This document shows positions 1 to 8,346 of a DNA stretch of 19,513 bases, in pieces; the stretch's first letter is position 1, and each line of letters starts with the position of its first letter. A program made the position numbers and the translations under genes. The stretch is from the NCBI GenBank assembly GCA_030147325.1, contig JASLAA010000022.1, positions 1 through 19,513 of the forward strand. The letters are read 5' to 3'. Below the pieces are notes generated by a model that ran no database searches, had not been told where the DNA came from, and worked only from the letters and a program-made list of their open reading frames with translations. This DNA comes from Arthrobacter sp. (GTDB taxonomy: Bacteria > Actinomycetota > Actinomycetes > Actinomycetales > Micrococcaceae).

Positions 1-827
1 GGCACGGGTGCCACCAGGCGCGGCGCGCCCCGGGTCTCTCCCGGGCCCGACGGACCGTAGTAGTCCCCTCCGTGGACGTCCGGCTGCGTCGCGGCGTACA
101 GGGTCGGGAGTGCGCCCGCGGCGTCCGACTGGCTCAGCAGCCTGGCGAAGCCGCCGACGACGTCGAGCATGGCCGGCGCCTGCATGCCGGCGGTGAGGTT
201 CGTGTTGGCGAGGCCGGGATGCGCCGCCACGGAGGTGAGGTCCCAGCCCGCTGCGCGTGCCCGTCGGTCGAGCTCCACCATGAAGTAGAGGTTCGCGATC
301 TTGCTCTGGCCGTAGGCCTTCCACCGACGATAGCCGCGCTCGGACTGCAGATCGTCGAACGCGATACGGCCGCGCTTGTGCGCAAGGCTCGAGAGCGTGA
401 CGACACGTGCGGAGCCCGCCTCCCGAAGTTGCGGCAGGAGAAGGCCGGTCAGCGCGAAGTGACCGAGATGGTTCGTGCCGAACTGGAGTTCGAAGCCATC
501 CGCCGTCGTGGTCTTCGGCGTCGCCATGACGCCGGCGTTGTTCACGAGGACGTGGACCGGGCCGGGGAGTCCGGCGGCGAAGCCCCGCACGGAGGCGAGG
601 TCCGCGAGATCCAGGACACGCATCTCGACACCCCCGCTGCCGGTGAGCGACCGCACACGCTCCTCGGCTTCCCGCCCGCGCTGCTCATTGCGGCAGGCGA
701 GCACCACGTGGGCTCCCTTACGGGCCAGGGCGATGGCGGTCTGCAGACCGAGGCCGCTGTTCGCTCCGGTGATGACCACGCGCTTGCCCGTCAGATCGCC
801 GATCGCTTCCGCTGTGAAATCACTCAA
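1..827 (-). CDS. Short-chain dehydrogenase/reductase, 3' end cut by window edge
   Basis: About 275 residues are visible; the C-terminus lies beyond position 1. The frame opens at a TTG (825-827) preceded by GGAGAGG about 6 nt upstream; no ATG or GTG fits better. Visible SDR hallmarks are the NAD(P)-binding TGANSGLG at residues 20-27, NNAG at 96-99, the serine in VTLSS at 143-147 and the YxxxK pair in AYGQSK (Tyr172, Lys176). The extended substrate region with HPG at 203-205 and a C-terminal YYGP motif resembles the retinol-dehydrogenase/WW-domain-oxidoreductase-like SDRs common in actinobacteria. The substrate cannot be told from sequence. It follows the marR gene by 117 nt on the same strand, so it is probably co-transcribed with it or controlled by it. 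Family assignment is firm; physiological role is unknown. Confidence 0.85.
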   Translation of the reverse strand, partial: MSDFTAEAIGDLTGKRVVITGANSGLGLQTAIALARKGAHVVLACRNEQRGREAEERVRSLTGSGGVEMRVLDLADLASVRGFAAGLPGPVHVLVNNAGVMATPKTTTADGFELQFGTNHLGHFALTGLLLPQLREAGSARVVTLSSLAHKRGRIAFDDLQSERGYRRWKAYGQSKIANLYFMVELDRRARAAGWDLTSVAAHPGLANTNLTAGMQAPAMLDVVGGFARLLSQSDAAGALPTLYAATQPDVHGGDYYGPSGPGETRGAPRLVAPV

Positions 828-852
828 GGTGTTCCTCTCCTGCTGGTTGGTC

Positions 853-868
853 CTGCCCGTTCGGGCGG
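853..868 (-). terminator. Small hairpin between marR-type gene and SDR
   Basis: CTGCCC and GGGCGG can form a 6-bp stem (one G-U pair) closed by a GTTC loop. It lies in the 117-nt gap between the two genes. There is no U-tract, so it may be a weak attenuator or an mRNA-processing hairpin rather than a true terminator. Confidence 0.25.
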
Positions 869-944
869 TTCGGTCCGCCTCGAGGTGTGGCCTGTGCTTG
901 TGCCCTGTGCACCCGGCTCGGGGTCGACGTCGAACGGTCGGGCG

Positions 945-1451
945 CTAGCCCAGGCTCGCGTTGATCTTGTCCGTCAGGGCCTTCAGTTGCTCCATCTCGG
1001 TCGCGTCGAGCACGGGTGCGAGCACCTCGTGGATGCGGCGCACGTGGGTCGTGCCGATGCAGCGCTGCAGGTCCCTGCCCTCGTCCGTGAGGGAGAGTTC
1101 GACGCCGCGCTGATCGTTCTCCGCAGGGCGCTTGCGGACCAGGTTCTTCGCCTCGAGCCGGTCCACCATCCGGCTGAGGCTGGGCTGGCTGATCAGGAGC
1201 CTGTGGTTCAGCTCGTTGAGGCGGGTCCAGCCGGTGGGGCATCGGCTCAGGTTGAACAGGACGTCGTACTCGCCGATCGGCAACTCCCTGAACACGGGGT
1301 CCCGCCGGATCCGCCGCATCACACCGACCTGCGCGCGGAACAGGGACTCCCACGTCTCCGATGCCTGCCGGATGGCCGATCGCCCCTGCGGGCCGGTCCC
1401 GGCGGGCTTCGCCGTCCCGCTCTGCTCTGCCTCGTGGTGGTCCTCCGCCAT
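945..1451 (-). CDS. MarR-family transcriptional regulator
   Basis: 168 residues from the ATG at 1449-1451, chosen because GGGAG lies about 6 nt upstream; the reading frame continues further upstream but without a comparable ribosome binding site. The core is a MarR winged helix: a helical dimerisation part (residues 25-70), a helix-turn-helix around 76-102 (LNELNHRLLISQPSLSRMVD) and a wing with the DQRG turn (113-116) followed by VELSLTDEGRDL, a family signature. The first 24 residues are polar and probably disordered. It is the gene downstream of the RND pump and upstream of an SDR on the same strand, the usual layout for a MarR repressor of drug or stress detoxification genes. An inverted repeat just upstream (1484-1503) suggests autoregulation. 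Ligand unknown. Confidence 0.9.
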   Translation of the reverse strand: MAEDHHEAEQSGTAKPAGTGPQGRSAIRQASETWESLFRAQVGVMRRIRRDPVFRELPIGEYDVLFNLSRCPTGWTRLNELNHRLLISQPSLSRMVDRLEAKNLVRKRPAENDQRGVELSLTDEGRDLQRCIGTTHVRRIHEVLAPVLDATEMEQLKALTDKINASLG

Positions 1452-1483
1452 GGCTGTCTCCCGGCCTGCCGGACGACCGGCAA

Positions 1484-1503
1484 CTAGATGCTTATGCATC
1501 GAG
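1484..1503 (-). promoter_or_regulatory. Candidate MarR operator with -10 box
   Basis: CTAGATGC-TTAT-GCATCGAG is an imperfect inverted repeat with 8-nt arms, 7 of 8 positions matching and the inner GATGC/GCATC perfect. It lies 33-52 nt upstream of the marR start codon. On the minus strand a TATACT hexamer (1507-1502) overlaps its outer edge and would serve as a -10 box; no good -35 box was found. MarR proteins usually bind palindromes of this size that overlap their own promoter, so this is the likely autoregulatory site. Confidence 0.5.
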
Positions 1504-1543
1504 TATACGGCGAGCGGTAGCGCGCGTCGCGGTGACCGTCGAA

Positions 1544-4500
1544 TCAGCCGGAGGTTGCGGCATCCCGGCGAAGGGCCCGCTCCTCGCGGCGACCCTCGAC
1601 GAGCCGGTACAGGACGGGAACGAGGATGAGGGTCAGCGCGGTCGAGGACACGAGACCACCGATCACGACGACGGCCAGGGGCTGTGAGATGAAGCCTCCC
1701 TCGCCGGTGAGCCCGAGAGCCATCGGTGTCAACGCGAAGATGGTGGCGAGCGCCGTCATGAGGATGGGCCGGAGCCGCTGGCGGGCTCCTTCGCGGATCG
1801 CGTCGGCGACCTTGAGGCCGGGCCTGCCGTCCCGGGGCAGCCGGTACTGATTGATCAGATCGATCAGGACGATCGCGTTGGTGACGACGATGCCGACCAG
1901 CATGAGCATGCCGATGAGCGAGGGCAGGCCGAGGGGAATGCCCGTGATCAGCAGCAGGGCGATAGCGCCCGTGGCCGCGAAAGGGATCGAGACGAGCAGT
2001 ATCAACGGCTGGACGAGGCTCTTGAACGTCGCCACCATGATGACGTAGACGATGGCGACCGCCGCCCACAGGGCCAGGAACAGCTGACCGAACGAGTCCG
2101 CCTGCTGGCTCGACGCGCCACCGACGGTAGCGGTGGCCCCTGCGGGCAGATCGATGCCGGCCAGGCGCTCGTCGACGGCTGTCGTGAGGGTACCGAGGTC
2201 GTCGCCGGACGGCGTGATCGAGATGCGCGCCGTGCGCTCACCGTTGGAACTCGTGACCGAGAGCGGTACCTGGACCTCCTCCACGGATGCGACATCAGTC
2301 AGCGGAACTGCTCCGCCGGGGGCCGGCACCCGGAGGTCCCGGAGCTGTTCCAGGCTCGTGATCGCCGTGCCCTCACCGATGAGCACCGGGAAGTCCTCGG
2401 CGTCGAAACGTACCGACCCACCCGGGACGGGACTGATGCTGCCGCCGAGCAGGCCGGCGATCTGGCCTTCGCTGAGTCCGGCTTCCACCGCCGCCGCGCG
2501 GTCGACGCCGATCTGCACCTGCGGCTGCGCCGAGGAGAGGTTGCTCGATACCTCTCCTGCGCCCTCGAGGCCCTGGAAGCCGTCGAGCACGATGGCGTTC
2601 GCTTCCTCGAGGTCCTCGCTGCCGGGCGCCGTGATGTCGATGTCGATGGTGCTCGACGTGCCGAATCCGCCCTGCTGGCTCGACAGTGAGAAGGTCCCCG
2701 CGTCCTGGAGCCCGTCGAGGTCCTGCCGCACCGCTTCCTGCAGCGCCTCCTGGTCGGCTTCCTCGTCCGTCGTGACGGTGAAGGTCGCGACGGAGGCACC
2801 GCCGGAGAACTGGGCCGCGAATGCCCCCTCGGCGTTGCCGACCGTCAGCTGGACGTCCTGCACCTCCGGGATGGCGGCGAGGATCTCCTCGGTGCGCCCG
2901 GCTGCCTCCGTCGTCGTGGTGAGGCTCGAGCCCGGGGCGAGGGTCTGGGTGATCGAGAAGTTGTTCTGGCCCGACCCGCCGAGGAGGTTGGTCGGCAGGA
3001 ACGGGACCATCGCGGCGGTCGCCCCGAGGACGACCACGCCGCTCAGGAGCGTGATGACGGGGTGCCGCTGGGTTCCGCTGAGCAGTGGGAGGTAGGCGCG
3101 CTGGAGGAGCGGCGGCCGCTCGGCGGCAGAGCCCGACCGGGAGCCGGCGGCCGCTGGGGGAGTGGCGGACCGGCCCTCCTCGGGGGCGGAGTAGGAGTCG
3201 GAGTCGGAGGCGGTGTCCGCCGCCGCGTGTCGCGCCATCCGGCGGTTCGCGCGGGATGTCCGGGGCAGGAACCAGTAGGCGAGGACCGGGATGATGGTCA
3301 GCGAGACGGCCAGGGAGGCCAGCAGCGCGATACCCGTCGTGACGGCGAACGGTCGGAACAGCTCACCCGCAAGGCCGCCGACGAAGCCGATCGGCGCGAA
3401 GACGGCCACCGTGGTCAGGGTCGAGGCGGTGATGGCCCCTGCAACCTCGCGGACCGCCGTCAGGATCGCTTCCCTCTTCTCCTCGCCGTAGCCCAGGTGC
3501 CGCTTGATGTTCTCGATGACGACGATCGAGTCGTCCACCACCCGGCCGATGGCGATCGTCAGCGCGCCGAGTGTCAGCAGGTTCAGCGAGTAGCCGGCGG
3601 CGTAGAGCCCGATGAAGGTGATGAGCAGGGACAGGGGGATCGAGATGGCCGTGACGAGTGTCGAGCGGACCGACAGCAGGAAGATGAGGATGATGAGCAC
3701 GGCGAAGCCCAGGCCGAGGATGCCCTCCGTCGTGAGGTCGTCGATGGAGCGTTCGATGAAAGGTGCCTGGTCGAACACGACGGTGATGTCCGCCGCGTTG
3801 CCCAGCTCCGCCTCGAGGTCCGGGACCAGTGCCACGAGCTGTTGCGAGATCTCCACCGTGTCGCCGTCGGGCACCTTCGTCACGGTGAGCGCGAGCGTCT
3901 CGACGCCATTGGTCCGCGTGACGGACGTCGGCTCGTCGTCCTCGAGGCTGACGGCCGCGACGTCGCCGATCGTCACGACGGCCGGGGCATCCTGCCCGGC
4001 TCCCGTCGGCGCGGACCCGGCCGGTTCCGAGGCGAGGACGGGCAGGGCCTCGATGTCCCCGAGCGAGCCGATCTGGCTTCCTGCCTGGATGGTGAGGGAT
4101 CGCGGCGCCTCGTCGAGAGTCCCGATGGGGAACAGTGCACCGTTGTCCTCGAGCGTGCTCGCGAGGTCGCCGACCGAGAGTCCGGCGGCTTCCAGTGCGC
4201 CCTCGCGCGGGAGGATCGCAACGTGCTGCGTCGTACCGCCGGAGATGTCGGCGGTCCGGACGCCGTCGATCTTCTGGAGCCGCGGGACGGTCAGCCGGGC
4301 CAGGTCGCCGTTCAGTTCGCTGAGGGACTGGTCCGAGGAGACGGCCATGAAGACGACCGGGAGGTCGCTGATGCTGCCCGCGAGGGCCTGCGGCTCCACG
4401 TCCTCCGGCAGGGAGGGACGCACGGTCGAGATGGCCCTGTCCACCTGGGACCGGGCGCGGTCGAGGTCGGTGCCGTAGACGAAGACCAGACTCACCGTGG

Positions 4501-4768
4501 AGATCCCGCTGCGGGATGTCGACGAGGAGGACTCCAGCCCCTCGACGCCGCTGAGCGCCGCTTCGAGCGGTTCGCTGACCTGCTGGTCGAGGTAGGCCGG
4601 TGAAGCTCCCGGCACGGTGGAGAGCACCGTGATCTGCGGGAACTCCAGCGACGGGATGAGTTCCTGCTTCAGCGAGCCGAGCGTGATGACGCCGAACACG
4701 CTGGCGAGGATGGTGATGAGCGCGATGAGCGCCCGGTTACCCAGGGAGAGCTGAGCCAGACGGAACAA
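1544..4768 (-). CDS. RND-superfamily efflux transporter permease (AcrB/SwrC-like)
   Basis: 1074 residues; the start is a TTG at 4766-4768 with AGGA 4-5 nt upstream and no alternative start in frame. The layout is that of an HAE-type RND pump. TM1 is at about 12-33, followed by a first porter domain (about 38-340), TM2-TM6 (about 350-500), TM7 (about 571-592), a second porter domain (about 600-890) and TM8-TM12 (about 893-1057). The TM4 proton-relay aspartates are present (VDD, Asp412-Asp413). In TM10 the motif reads GIVVTNAIVLID (959-970), with Thr963 where AcrB has Lys940. The arginine region RLRPILMTALA is conserved. An unusual Ser/Ala/Asp/Pro-rich linker fills residues 503-552 between the two halves. 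No membrane-fusion adaptor or outer-membrane channel gene is near, as expected for Gram-positive SwrC-like pumps that work alone. The marR gene follows by 92 nt. Exported substrate not predictable. Confidence 0.93.
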   Translation of the reverse strand: MFRLAQLSLGNRALIALITILASVFGVITLGSLKQELIPSLEFPQITVLSTVPGASPAYLDQQVSEPLEAALSGVEGLESSSSTSRSGISTVSLVFVYGTDLDRARSQVDRAISTVRPSLPEDVEPQALAGSISDLPVVFMAVSSDQSLSELNGDLARLTVPRLQKIDGVRTADISGGTTQHVAILPREGALEAAGLSVGDLASTLEDNGALFPIGTLDEAPRSLTIQAGSQIGSLGDIEALPVLASEPAGSAPTGAGQDAPAVVTIGDVAAVSLEDDEPTSVTRTNGVETLALTVTKVPDGDTVEISQQLVALVPDLEAELGNAADITVVFDQAPFIERSIDDLTTEGILGLGFAVLIILIFLLSVRSTLVTAISIPLSLLITFIGLYAAGYSLNLLTLGALTIAIGRVVDDSIVVIENIKRHLGYGEEKREAILTAVREVAGAITASTLTTVAVFAPIGFVGGLAGELFRPFAVTTGIALLASLAVSLTIIPVLAYWFLPRTSRANRRMARHAAADTASDSDSYSAPEEGRSATPPAAAGSRSGSAAERPPLLQRAYLPLLSGTQRHPVITLLSGVVVLGATAAMVPFLPTNLLGGSGQNNFSITQTLAPGSSLTTTTEAAGRTEEILAAIPEVQDVQLTVGNAEGAFAAQFSGGASVATFTVTTDEEADQEALQEAVRQDLDGLQDAGTFSLSSQQGGFGTSSTIDIDITAPGSEDLEEANAIVLDGFQGLEGAGEVSSNLSSAQPQVQIGVDRAAAVEAGLSEGQIAGLLGGSISPVPGGSVRFDAEDFPVLIGEGTAITSLEQLRDLRVPAPGGAVPLTDVASVEEVQVPLSVTSSNGERTARISITPSGDDLGTLTTAVDERLAGIDLPAGATATVGGASSQQADSFGQLFLALWAAVAIVYVIMVATFKSLVQPLILLVSIPFAATGAIALLLITGIPLGLPSLIGMLMLVGIVVTNAIVLIDLINQYRLPRDGRPGLKVADAIREGARQRLRPILMTALATIFALTPMALGLTGEGGFISQPLAVVVIGGLVSSTALTLILVPVLYRLVEGRREERALRRDAATSG

Positions 4769-4792
4769 TGATCCTGCCTTCGATGCTGACGG

Positions 4793-4807
4793 CAGCCCGG
4801 CCGGCTG
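4793..4807 (-). terminator. Short GC hairpin between mqo and RND gene
   Basis: CAGCC-CGGCC-GGCTG is a 5-bp inverted repeat in the 52-nt gap after mqo. It lacks a U-tract and overlaps the region from which the pump's ribosome binding site is exposed, so termination is uncertain and read-through into the pump gene is possible. Confidence 0.2.
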
Positions 4808-4820
4808 GCTTCGCCTATTC

Positions 4821-6314
4821 CTATGTGAGCTTCAGGACCCGATTGGTCAGGGACTGCACCTCGGCCGCGAGGGACGGATTCTCGTTCAGCTTGATGCCGT
4901 ACCCGGGCAGCATCTCCTTGAGCTTCGGTTCCCAGTCGGTCATCTTGCCGGGGAAGCATCGCTTGAGCAGCTCGACCATGATCGGGGCCGCTGTCGAGGC
5001 CCCGGGCGAGGCGCCGAGCAGCGCACCGACCGATCCGTCCGAGGAGGTGATGACCTCGGTACCGAACTGGAGAACGCCACCCTTCTTCGGTGCCTTCTTG
5101 ATGACCTGTACACGCTGCCCGGCGGAGATCAGTTCCCAGCTGCCGCCCTCGGCGGTCGGGAGGAACTGGTTGAGGGCCTCGTTCTTGGCATCGCGGTTCT
5201 TCAGGACCTCGGTGATCAGGTACTTCGTGAGCGACATGTTGTCCTTGGCCACCGCGAGCATCGGCACCAGGTTGGACGACCTGATCGAGGTGGGCAGGTC
5301 GAGGTAGGAGCCGCGCTTCAGGAACTTCGTGGAGAAACCGGCGTAGGGACCGAACAACAGGGAACGCTCGCCCTTGACGAAACGGGTGTCCAGGTGCGGA
5401 ACCGACATCGGCGGAGCGCCGACGGATGCCTGGCCGTAGACCTTGGCGTTGTGCTGGTCGACGAGCTCGGGGTCGGTGCAGCGGAGGAACTGCCCGGAGA
5501 CAGGGAAACCGGCGAAACCGCGGCCCTCGGGGATACCGCTGCGCTGCAGCAGGTGCAGGGCCCCGCCACCCGCGCCGATGAAGACGAACCGGGTGGTGAC
5601 AGTGCTGGCCTCGCCCGTCGCCTTGTTCCTGACCTTGACGTCCCAGCGACCGTCGGAGGCGCGTGCGACGTCGAGCACGTCGAAACCGTAGTGCAGGTCT
5701 GCTCCGGTACTGCCGAGGTAGGTGGTCAGCTGGCGGGTCAAGGCGCCGAAGTCGACGTCGGTGCCGCCTTCGACGCGCGACGCCGCGACGGGCTGGGAGG
5801 GGTTGCGCCCCTTCATGACCAGCGGTGTCCAGCCTGCGATGGTGTCGTGGTCCTCGCTGTGTTCCATGCTGCTGAACAGCGGCTGCGGGCTCAGCGCCTC
5901 GTACCGCCTGCGCAGGTACTCGGCGTTGGCCTGGCCCCACACGAAGCTCATGTGCGGGACGGAGTTGATGAAGGTGCGAGGGTCACCGACGTGGCCTTCG
6001 GACACCATGTGCGACCAGAACTGCCGGGAGACCTGGAACTGCTCGTTGATGGCGACAGCCTTCGCCGGGTCGACCGAACCGTCCTTGCCCGCAGGCGAGT
6101 AGTTCAGTTCGCAGAGTGCGGAGTGCCCTGTCCCGGCGTTGTTCCAGGGATCGGAGCTCTCGAGGCCCGCGACGTCGAGCCGTTCGAAGAGGGAGATGTC
6201 CCACTCGGGCTGCAGCTGCTTCAGGAACGCCCCGAGTGTGGCGCTCATGATCCCTCCGCCGATGAGGACGACGTCGGTCGTCTTGGCGGGTGTGCCCTGG
6301 CTCATAGTGGTCAA
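4821..6314 (-). CDS. mqo: Malate:quinone oxidoreductase
   Basis: 497 residues. The enzyme is an FAD-dependent peripheral membrane protein that oxidises malate to oxaloacetate and passes electrons to the quinone pool, replacing or assisting NAD-dependent malate dehydrogenase in the TCA cycle. The N-terminal dinucleotide-binding motif IGGGIMSATLG lies at about 18-28, followed by the family signatures FERLDVAGLESS, WNNAGTGHSALCELNY and EGGTDVDFG. The middle carries FIGAGGGALHLLQ, GFPVSGQFLRC and GPYAGFSTKFLK, and the C-terminal part LLGASPGASTAAPIM. These are textbook Mqo blocks and the length is normal. A TTG start (6312-6314) is chosen because GGAGA sits about 5 nt upstream; an in-frame ATG at 6303-6305 would give a protein three residues shorter. 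Actinobacteria often rely on Mqo, so this is probably a housekeeping gene. Confidence 0.96.
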   Translation of the reverse strand: MTTMSQGTPAKTTDVVLIGGGIMSATLGAFLKQLQPEWDISLFERLDVAGLESSDPWNNAGTGHSALCELNYSPAGKDGSVDPAKAVAINEQFQVSRQFWSHMVSEGHVGDPRTFINSVPHMSFVWGQANAEYLRRRYEALSPQPLFSSMEHSEDHDTIAGWTPLVMKGRNPSQPVAASRVEGGTDVDFGALTRQLTTYLGSTGADLHYGFDVLDVARASDGRWDVKVRNKATGEASTVTTRFVFIGAGGGALHLLQRSGIPEGRGFAGFPVSGQFLRCTDPELVDQHNAKVYGQASVGAPPMSVPHLDTRFVKGERSLLFGPYAGFSTKFLKRGSYLDLPTSIRSSNLVPMLAVAKDNMSLTKYLITEVLKNRDAKNEALNQFLPTAEGGSWELISAGQRVQVIKKAPKKGGVLQFGTEVITSSDGSVGALLGASPGASTAAPIMVELLKRCFPGKMTDWEPKLKEMLPGYGIKLNENPSLAAEVQSLTNRVLKLT

Positions 6315-6345
6315 CGTTGTCTCCAGTCGCGAGGTCCTAGCAGGG

Positions 6346-6383
6346 AAAGCCTAGCGTCAGGTGGTGACACTGACTAAATCAGT
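6346..6383 (-). promoter_or_regulatory. Possible mqo promoter with inverted repeat
   Basis: On the minus strand TAGTCA and TAGGCT are separated by 17 nt and could act as -35 and -10 boxes upstream of mqo. The -35 box overlaps a perfect 5-5-5 inverted repeat, ACTGA-CTAAA-TCAGT (6369-6383), which could be a regulator site. Matches to consensus are moderate. Confidence 0.35.
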
Positions 6384-6421
6384 TCAGCCCGCGCGGGTGC
6401 CGCTGTCCGGAGGTCCGGGCG

Positions 6422-8143
6422 TCAGCCGGACGGTGACGGCCTGGGCTCGACACCCGCCAGATCGATGCGATTGAAATCCTCGTCCATGACGGGACTCACG
6501 GGGTAGCTCGTGACTCGGGCGCTCATGGCCAGCGCGGAGATGGGGAAGGCGAGCGGGACGGCGGGGATCCGCTGCGAGAGTTGGCCGCTGATGTCAGCGT
6601 AGGCCGCCGTCCTGTCCTCTCCGTCGGGCAGGCTCCTCGCCCGGTTGATCTTGCTGAACAGCTGCGGGTCCTCGTAACCGAACTCCTCGCTGTAGCTGCC
6701 GAACAGCGCACCCACGAAATTGTCCGGATCCTGGTAGCTTCCACTCCAGCCGAGGAGGTGGAAGGCCCTGTCGCCCGCTTGCTGGACGGTAGCGACGTAG
6801 TCCTCGCTCCACTCGACGGGTACCGGCTTGATCACGAAGCCCGCTTCGGTCAGCTGGCGGCTCAGCTCGGCGTACGCCTTCTCGGGTGCCGGCAGATAGG
6901 CCCGCGAGACGTTGCGCGGGTAATAGAAGGGCAGCTCGCGTCCGTCATAGCCTGACTCGGCGAGCAGTTCCTTCGCGAGATCGAGGTCGTGCCTGTACTC
7001 CTTGACGGAGTCGTTGCCGACGCCCAGCTTCTCGGGGATGAACTGCCGAGCCGCCTTCGTGCCGTTGAGGAAGCGCCCGTCGATCAGGGCGTTCTTGTCG
7101 ATGGCATGGGCGACCGCCTGCCGGAAGAGGGGATCGTCGATGCCGGGGAAATCCTGGTTCAGACCGAGGTACAGCACGGAGTACGGGTCGCGCTGAAGGA
7201 ACTGGAGCCCGTTGCGGGCGAGGTCGACTGCGCTGTCGACGGACACGAAGTCGTAGCCGTCGATGCGGCCGGTCGTCAGCGCCCGGGCACGTGAGTCGGG
7301 GTTCGCGATGGTGGTGAACATCACGCGGTCCACCTCGCCGCGCTCACCCCAGTAGTCGTCGAAGAAGCGGAGTTCGACAGTGCCCGGTTCCCAGCTGACG
7401 AGCTCGAAAGGGCCGGTCCCGACGGGGGCCTGCCCGTAGTCGGAGATGCGGGTCCCCTCCGAGGTCCCGCTCAGGGAGTCGGCCCGGCCGGCGTCGAGCG
7501 CAGCGGGGGAGGACATCGCGAAGGAGGGGGAGGCGAGGGCCGGGATGAGGCCGGTGACACGGCTCGTGAGCTGCAGCCTCACCGTGTGTCGGCCAGAGGC
7601 GGTGCAACCGTCGTACAGGCTGACGTCGGGCTGATCGGAGTAGGCCTTGAAGACGTTCTCGAAGGGCAGTCCGGCGGTGTCGGAGCGGGAGGATGCCGGC
7701 AGGTTGTACCAACGCTCGAAGTTGGCGCAGACGGCTGCTGCGTCGAAGGGCTCACCGTCCTGGAACACGACGTCGTCCCTGAGGGTGAACTGGTACGCCC
7801 GCCCGCTGTCCTGTTCCTCCCACGACTCCGCCAGGAGGGCCGTCGGTTCCGAGGTCAGCGGATCCACTCCGACGAGCCCCTGCAGGATCTGGCGGGTCAC
7901 GCGGTAGGACTCGGTGTCGTTGGCCAGTGCAGGATCGAGCGTCCGGGGGTCCGCAGCTGTCCCGAACGTGAACAGTGACGGTTCCGCCACCTGGGCCGCG
8001 GCGGTCGGGGACGGCGCGGGTGGGCCGACCTCGCCGCCCGTGCACCCGGTGAGGACGACGGCCGATGCGACCACCGCGGCCAGCAGGACCCGGCCGGAGG
8101 CGATCCGGCCAGGACGGGTGCGGCGCGCGGCAGGGTTCTTCAC
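6422..8143 (-). CDS. ABC transporter substrate-binding lipoprotein, peptide/nickel/opine family 5
   Basis: 573 residues from the GTG at 8141-8143, chosen because a compact lipoprotein signal peptide then follows: basic n-region (KNPAARRTRPGR), hydrophobic stretch and lipobox VLTGC with Cys34 as the lipidation site. An earlier ATG at 8230 would add 29 residues of non-signal character. The mature part carries SBP_bac_5 features: PRTLDPALANDTES near the N-terminus, LAESWEEQDSGRAYQFTLRDDVVFQDGEPFDA split across one block, the conserved FRQAVAHAIDK helix and an ILGWS-like LLGWSGSYQDPDNF segment. It should sit on the outer membrane face and capture oligopeptides or similar solutes. No permease or ATPase genes adjoin, so it is either an orphan serving a transporter elsewhere or the remainder lies apart. 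Ligand unknown. Confidence 0.92.
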   Translation of the reverse strand: MKNPAARRTRPGRIASGRVLLAAVVASAVVLTGCTGGEVGPPAPSPTAAAQVAEPSLFTFGTAADPRTLDPALANDTESYRVTRQILQGLVGVDPLTSEPTALLAESWEEQDSGRAYQFTLRDDVVFQDGEPFDAAAVCANFERWYNLPASSRSDTAGLPFENVFKAYSDQPDVSLYDGCTASGRHTVRLQLTSRVTGLIPALASPSFAMSSPAALDAGRADSLSGTSEGTRISDYGQAPVGTGPFELVSWEPGTVELRFFDDYWGERGEVDRVMFTTIANPDSRARALTTGRIDGYDFVSVDSAVDLARNGLQFLQRDPYSVLYLGLNQDFPGIDDPLFRQAVAHAIDKNALIDGRFLNGTKAARQFIPEKLGVGNDSVKEYRHDLDLAKELLAESGYDGRELPFYYPRNVSRAYLPAPEKAYAELSRQLTEAGFVIKPVPVEWSEDYVATVQQAGDRAFHLLGWSGSYQDPDNFVGALFGSYSEEFGYEDPQLFSKINRARSLPDGEDRTAAYADISGQLSQRIPAVPLAFPISALAMSARVTSYPVSPVMDEDFNRIDLAGVEPRPSPSG

Positions 8144-8172
8144 AAGCTTCGATCTCCGAAAAGGCTGGGGAT

Positions 8173-8230
8173 CCCGGTCCTCGGGACCGGGTGGAAGCCC
8201 AAGTCTAGGCGATGGTCCCGGGCATGCCAC
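8173..8230 (-). promoter_or_regulatory. Candidate promoter and 5' UTR hairpin of binding-protein gene
   Basis: On the minus strand GTGGCA (8230-8225) and TAGACT (8207-8202) are spaced exactly 17 nt, a plausible -35/-10 pair. Transcription would start near 8195. The first bases of that transcript hold a perfect 8-bp stem CCCGGTCC/GGACCGGG with a 3-nt loop (8173-8191), ending 29 nt before the GTG. The hairpin could stabilise the mRNA or be a DNA operator. Confidence 0.42.
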
Positions 8231-8259
8231 CCAGGGTTCCGGTGCCGACGGACAGACGA

Positions 8260-8295
8260 ACGCACCCCCTCACCGCGAGGGGTGAGGGGGTGCGT
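8260..8295 (-). terminator. Strong hairpin terminator after fasciclin gene
   Basis: A perfect 15-bp stem (ACGCACCCCCTCACC with its complement) closed by a 6-nt loop. It lies 51 nt past the stop codon of the fasciclin gene. The minus-strand sequence after it starts TTCGTCTGTCC, a weak U-rich tail as is usual in high-GC actinobacteria. It separates the fasciclin gene from the binding-protein gene. Confidence 0.8.
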
Positions 8296-8346
8296 CCGTG
8301 ATCCCTGGGACACGTTAGAGGTTTGCTCCAGGGAGGTCAGTCGTCC

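Noticed and set aside
72..1487. Long plus-strand open frame (471 codons)
   Set aside because: Antisense to the SDR and marR genes; composition is Arg/Gly/Val-rich as expected of a GC-rich shadow frame, with no recognisable domain.
3185..3212. GGAGTC-type short tandem repeat inside the RND gene
   Set aside because: It encodes the Ser/Asp part of the disordered linker and is explained by low-complexity coding sequence.
3062..4603. Long plus-strand open frame (513 codons)
   Set aside because: Lies wholly antisense to the well-supported RND pump and is dominated by Arg, Asp, Gly and Gln without motifs.
4669..5940. Minus-strand open frame of 423 codons
   Set aside because: Out-of-frame shadow within mqo; Arg/Pro-rich and without domain features.
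5394..6377. Plus-strand open frame of 327 codons
   Set aside because: Antisense to mqo, which has all family motifs.
6388..6397. CCCGCGCGGG palindrome after the binding-protein gene
   Set aside because: Ten bases of pure GC are expected by chance here, and no loop or tail makes it a credible terminator.
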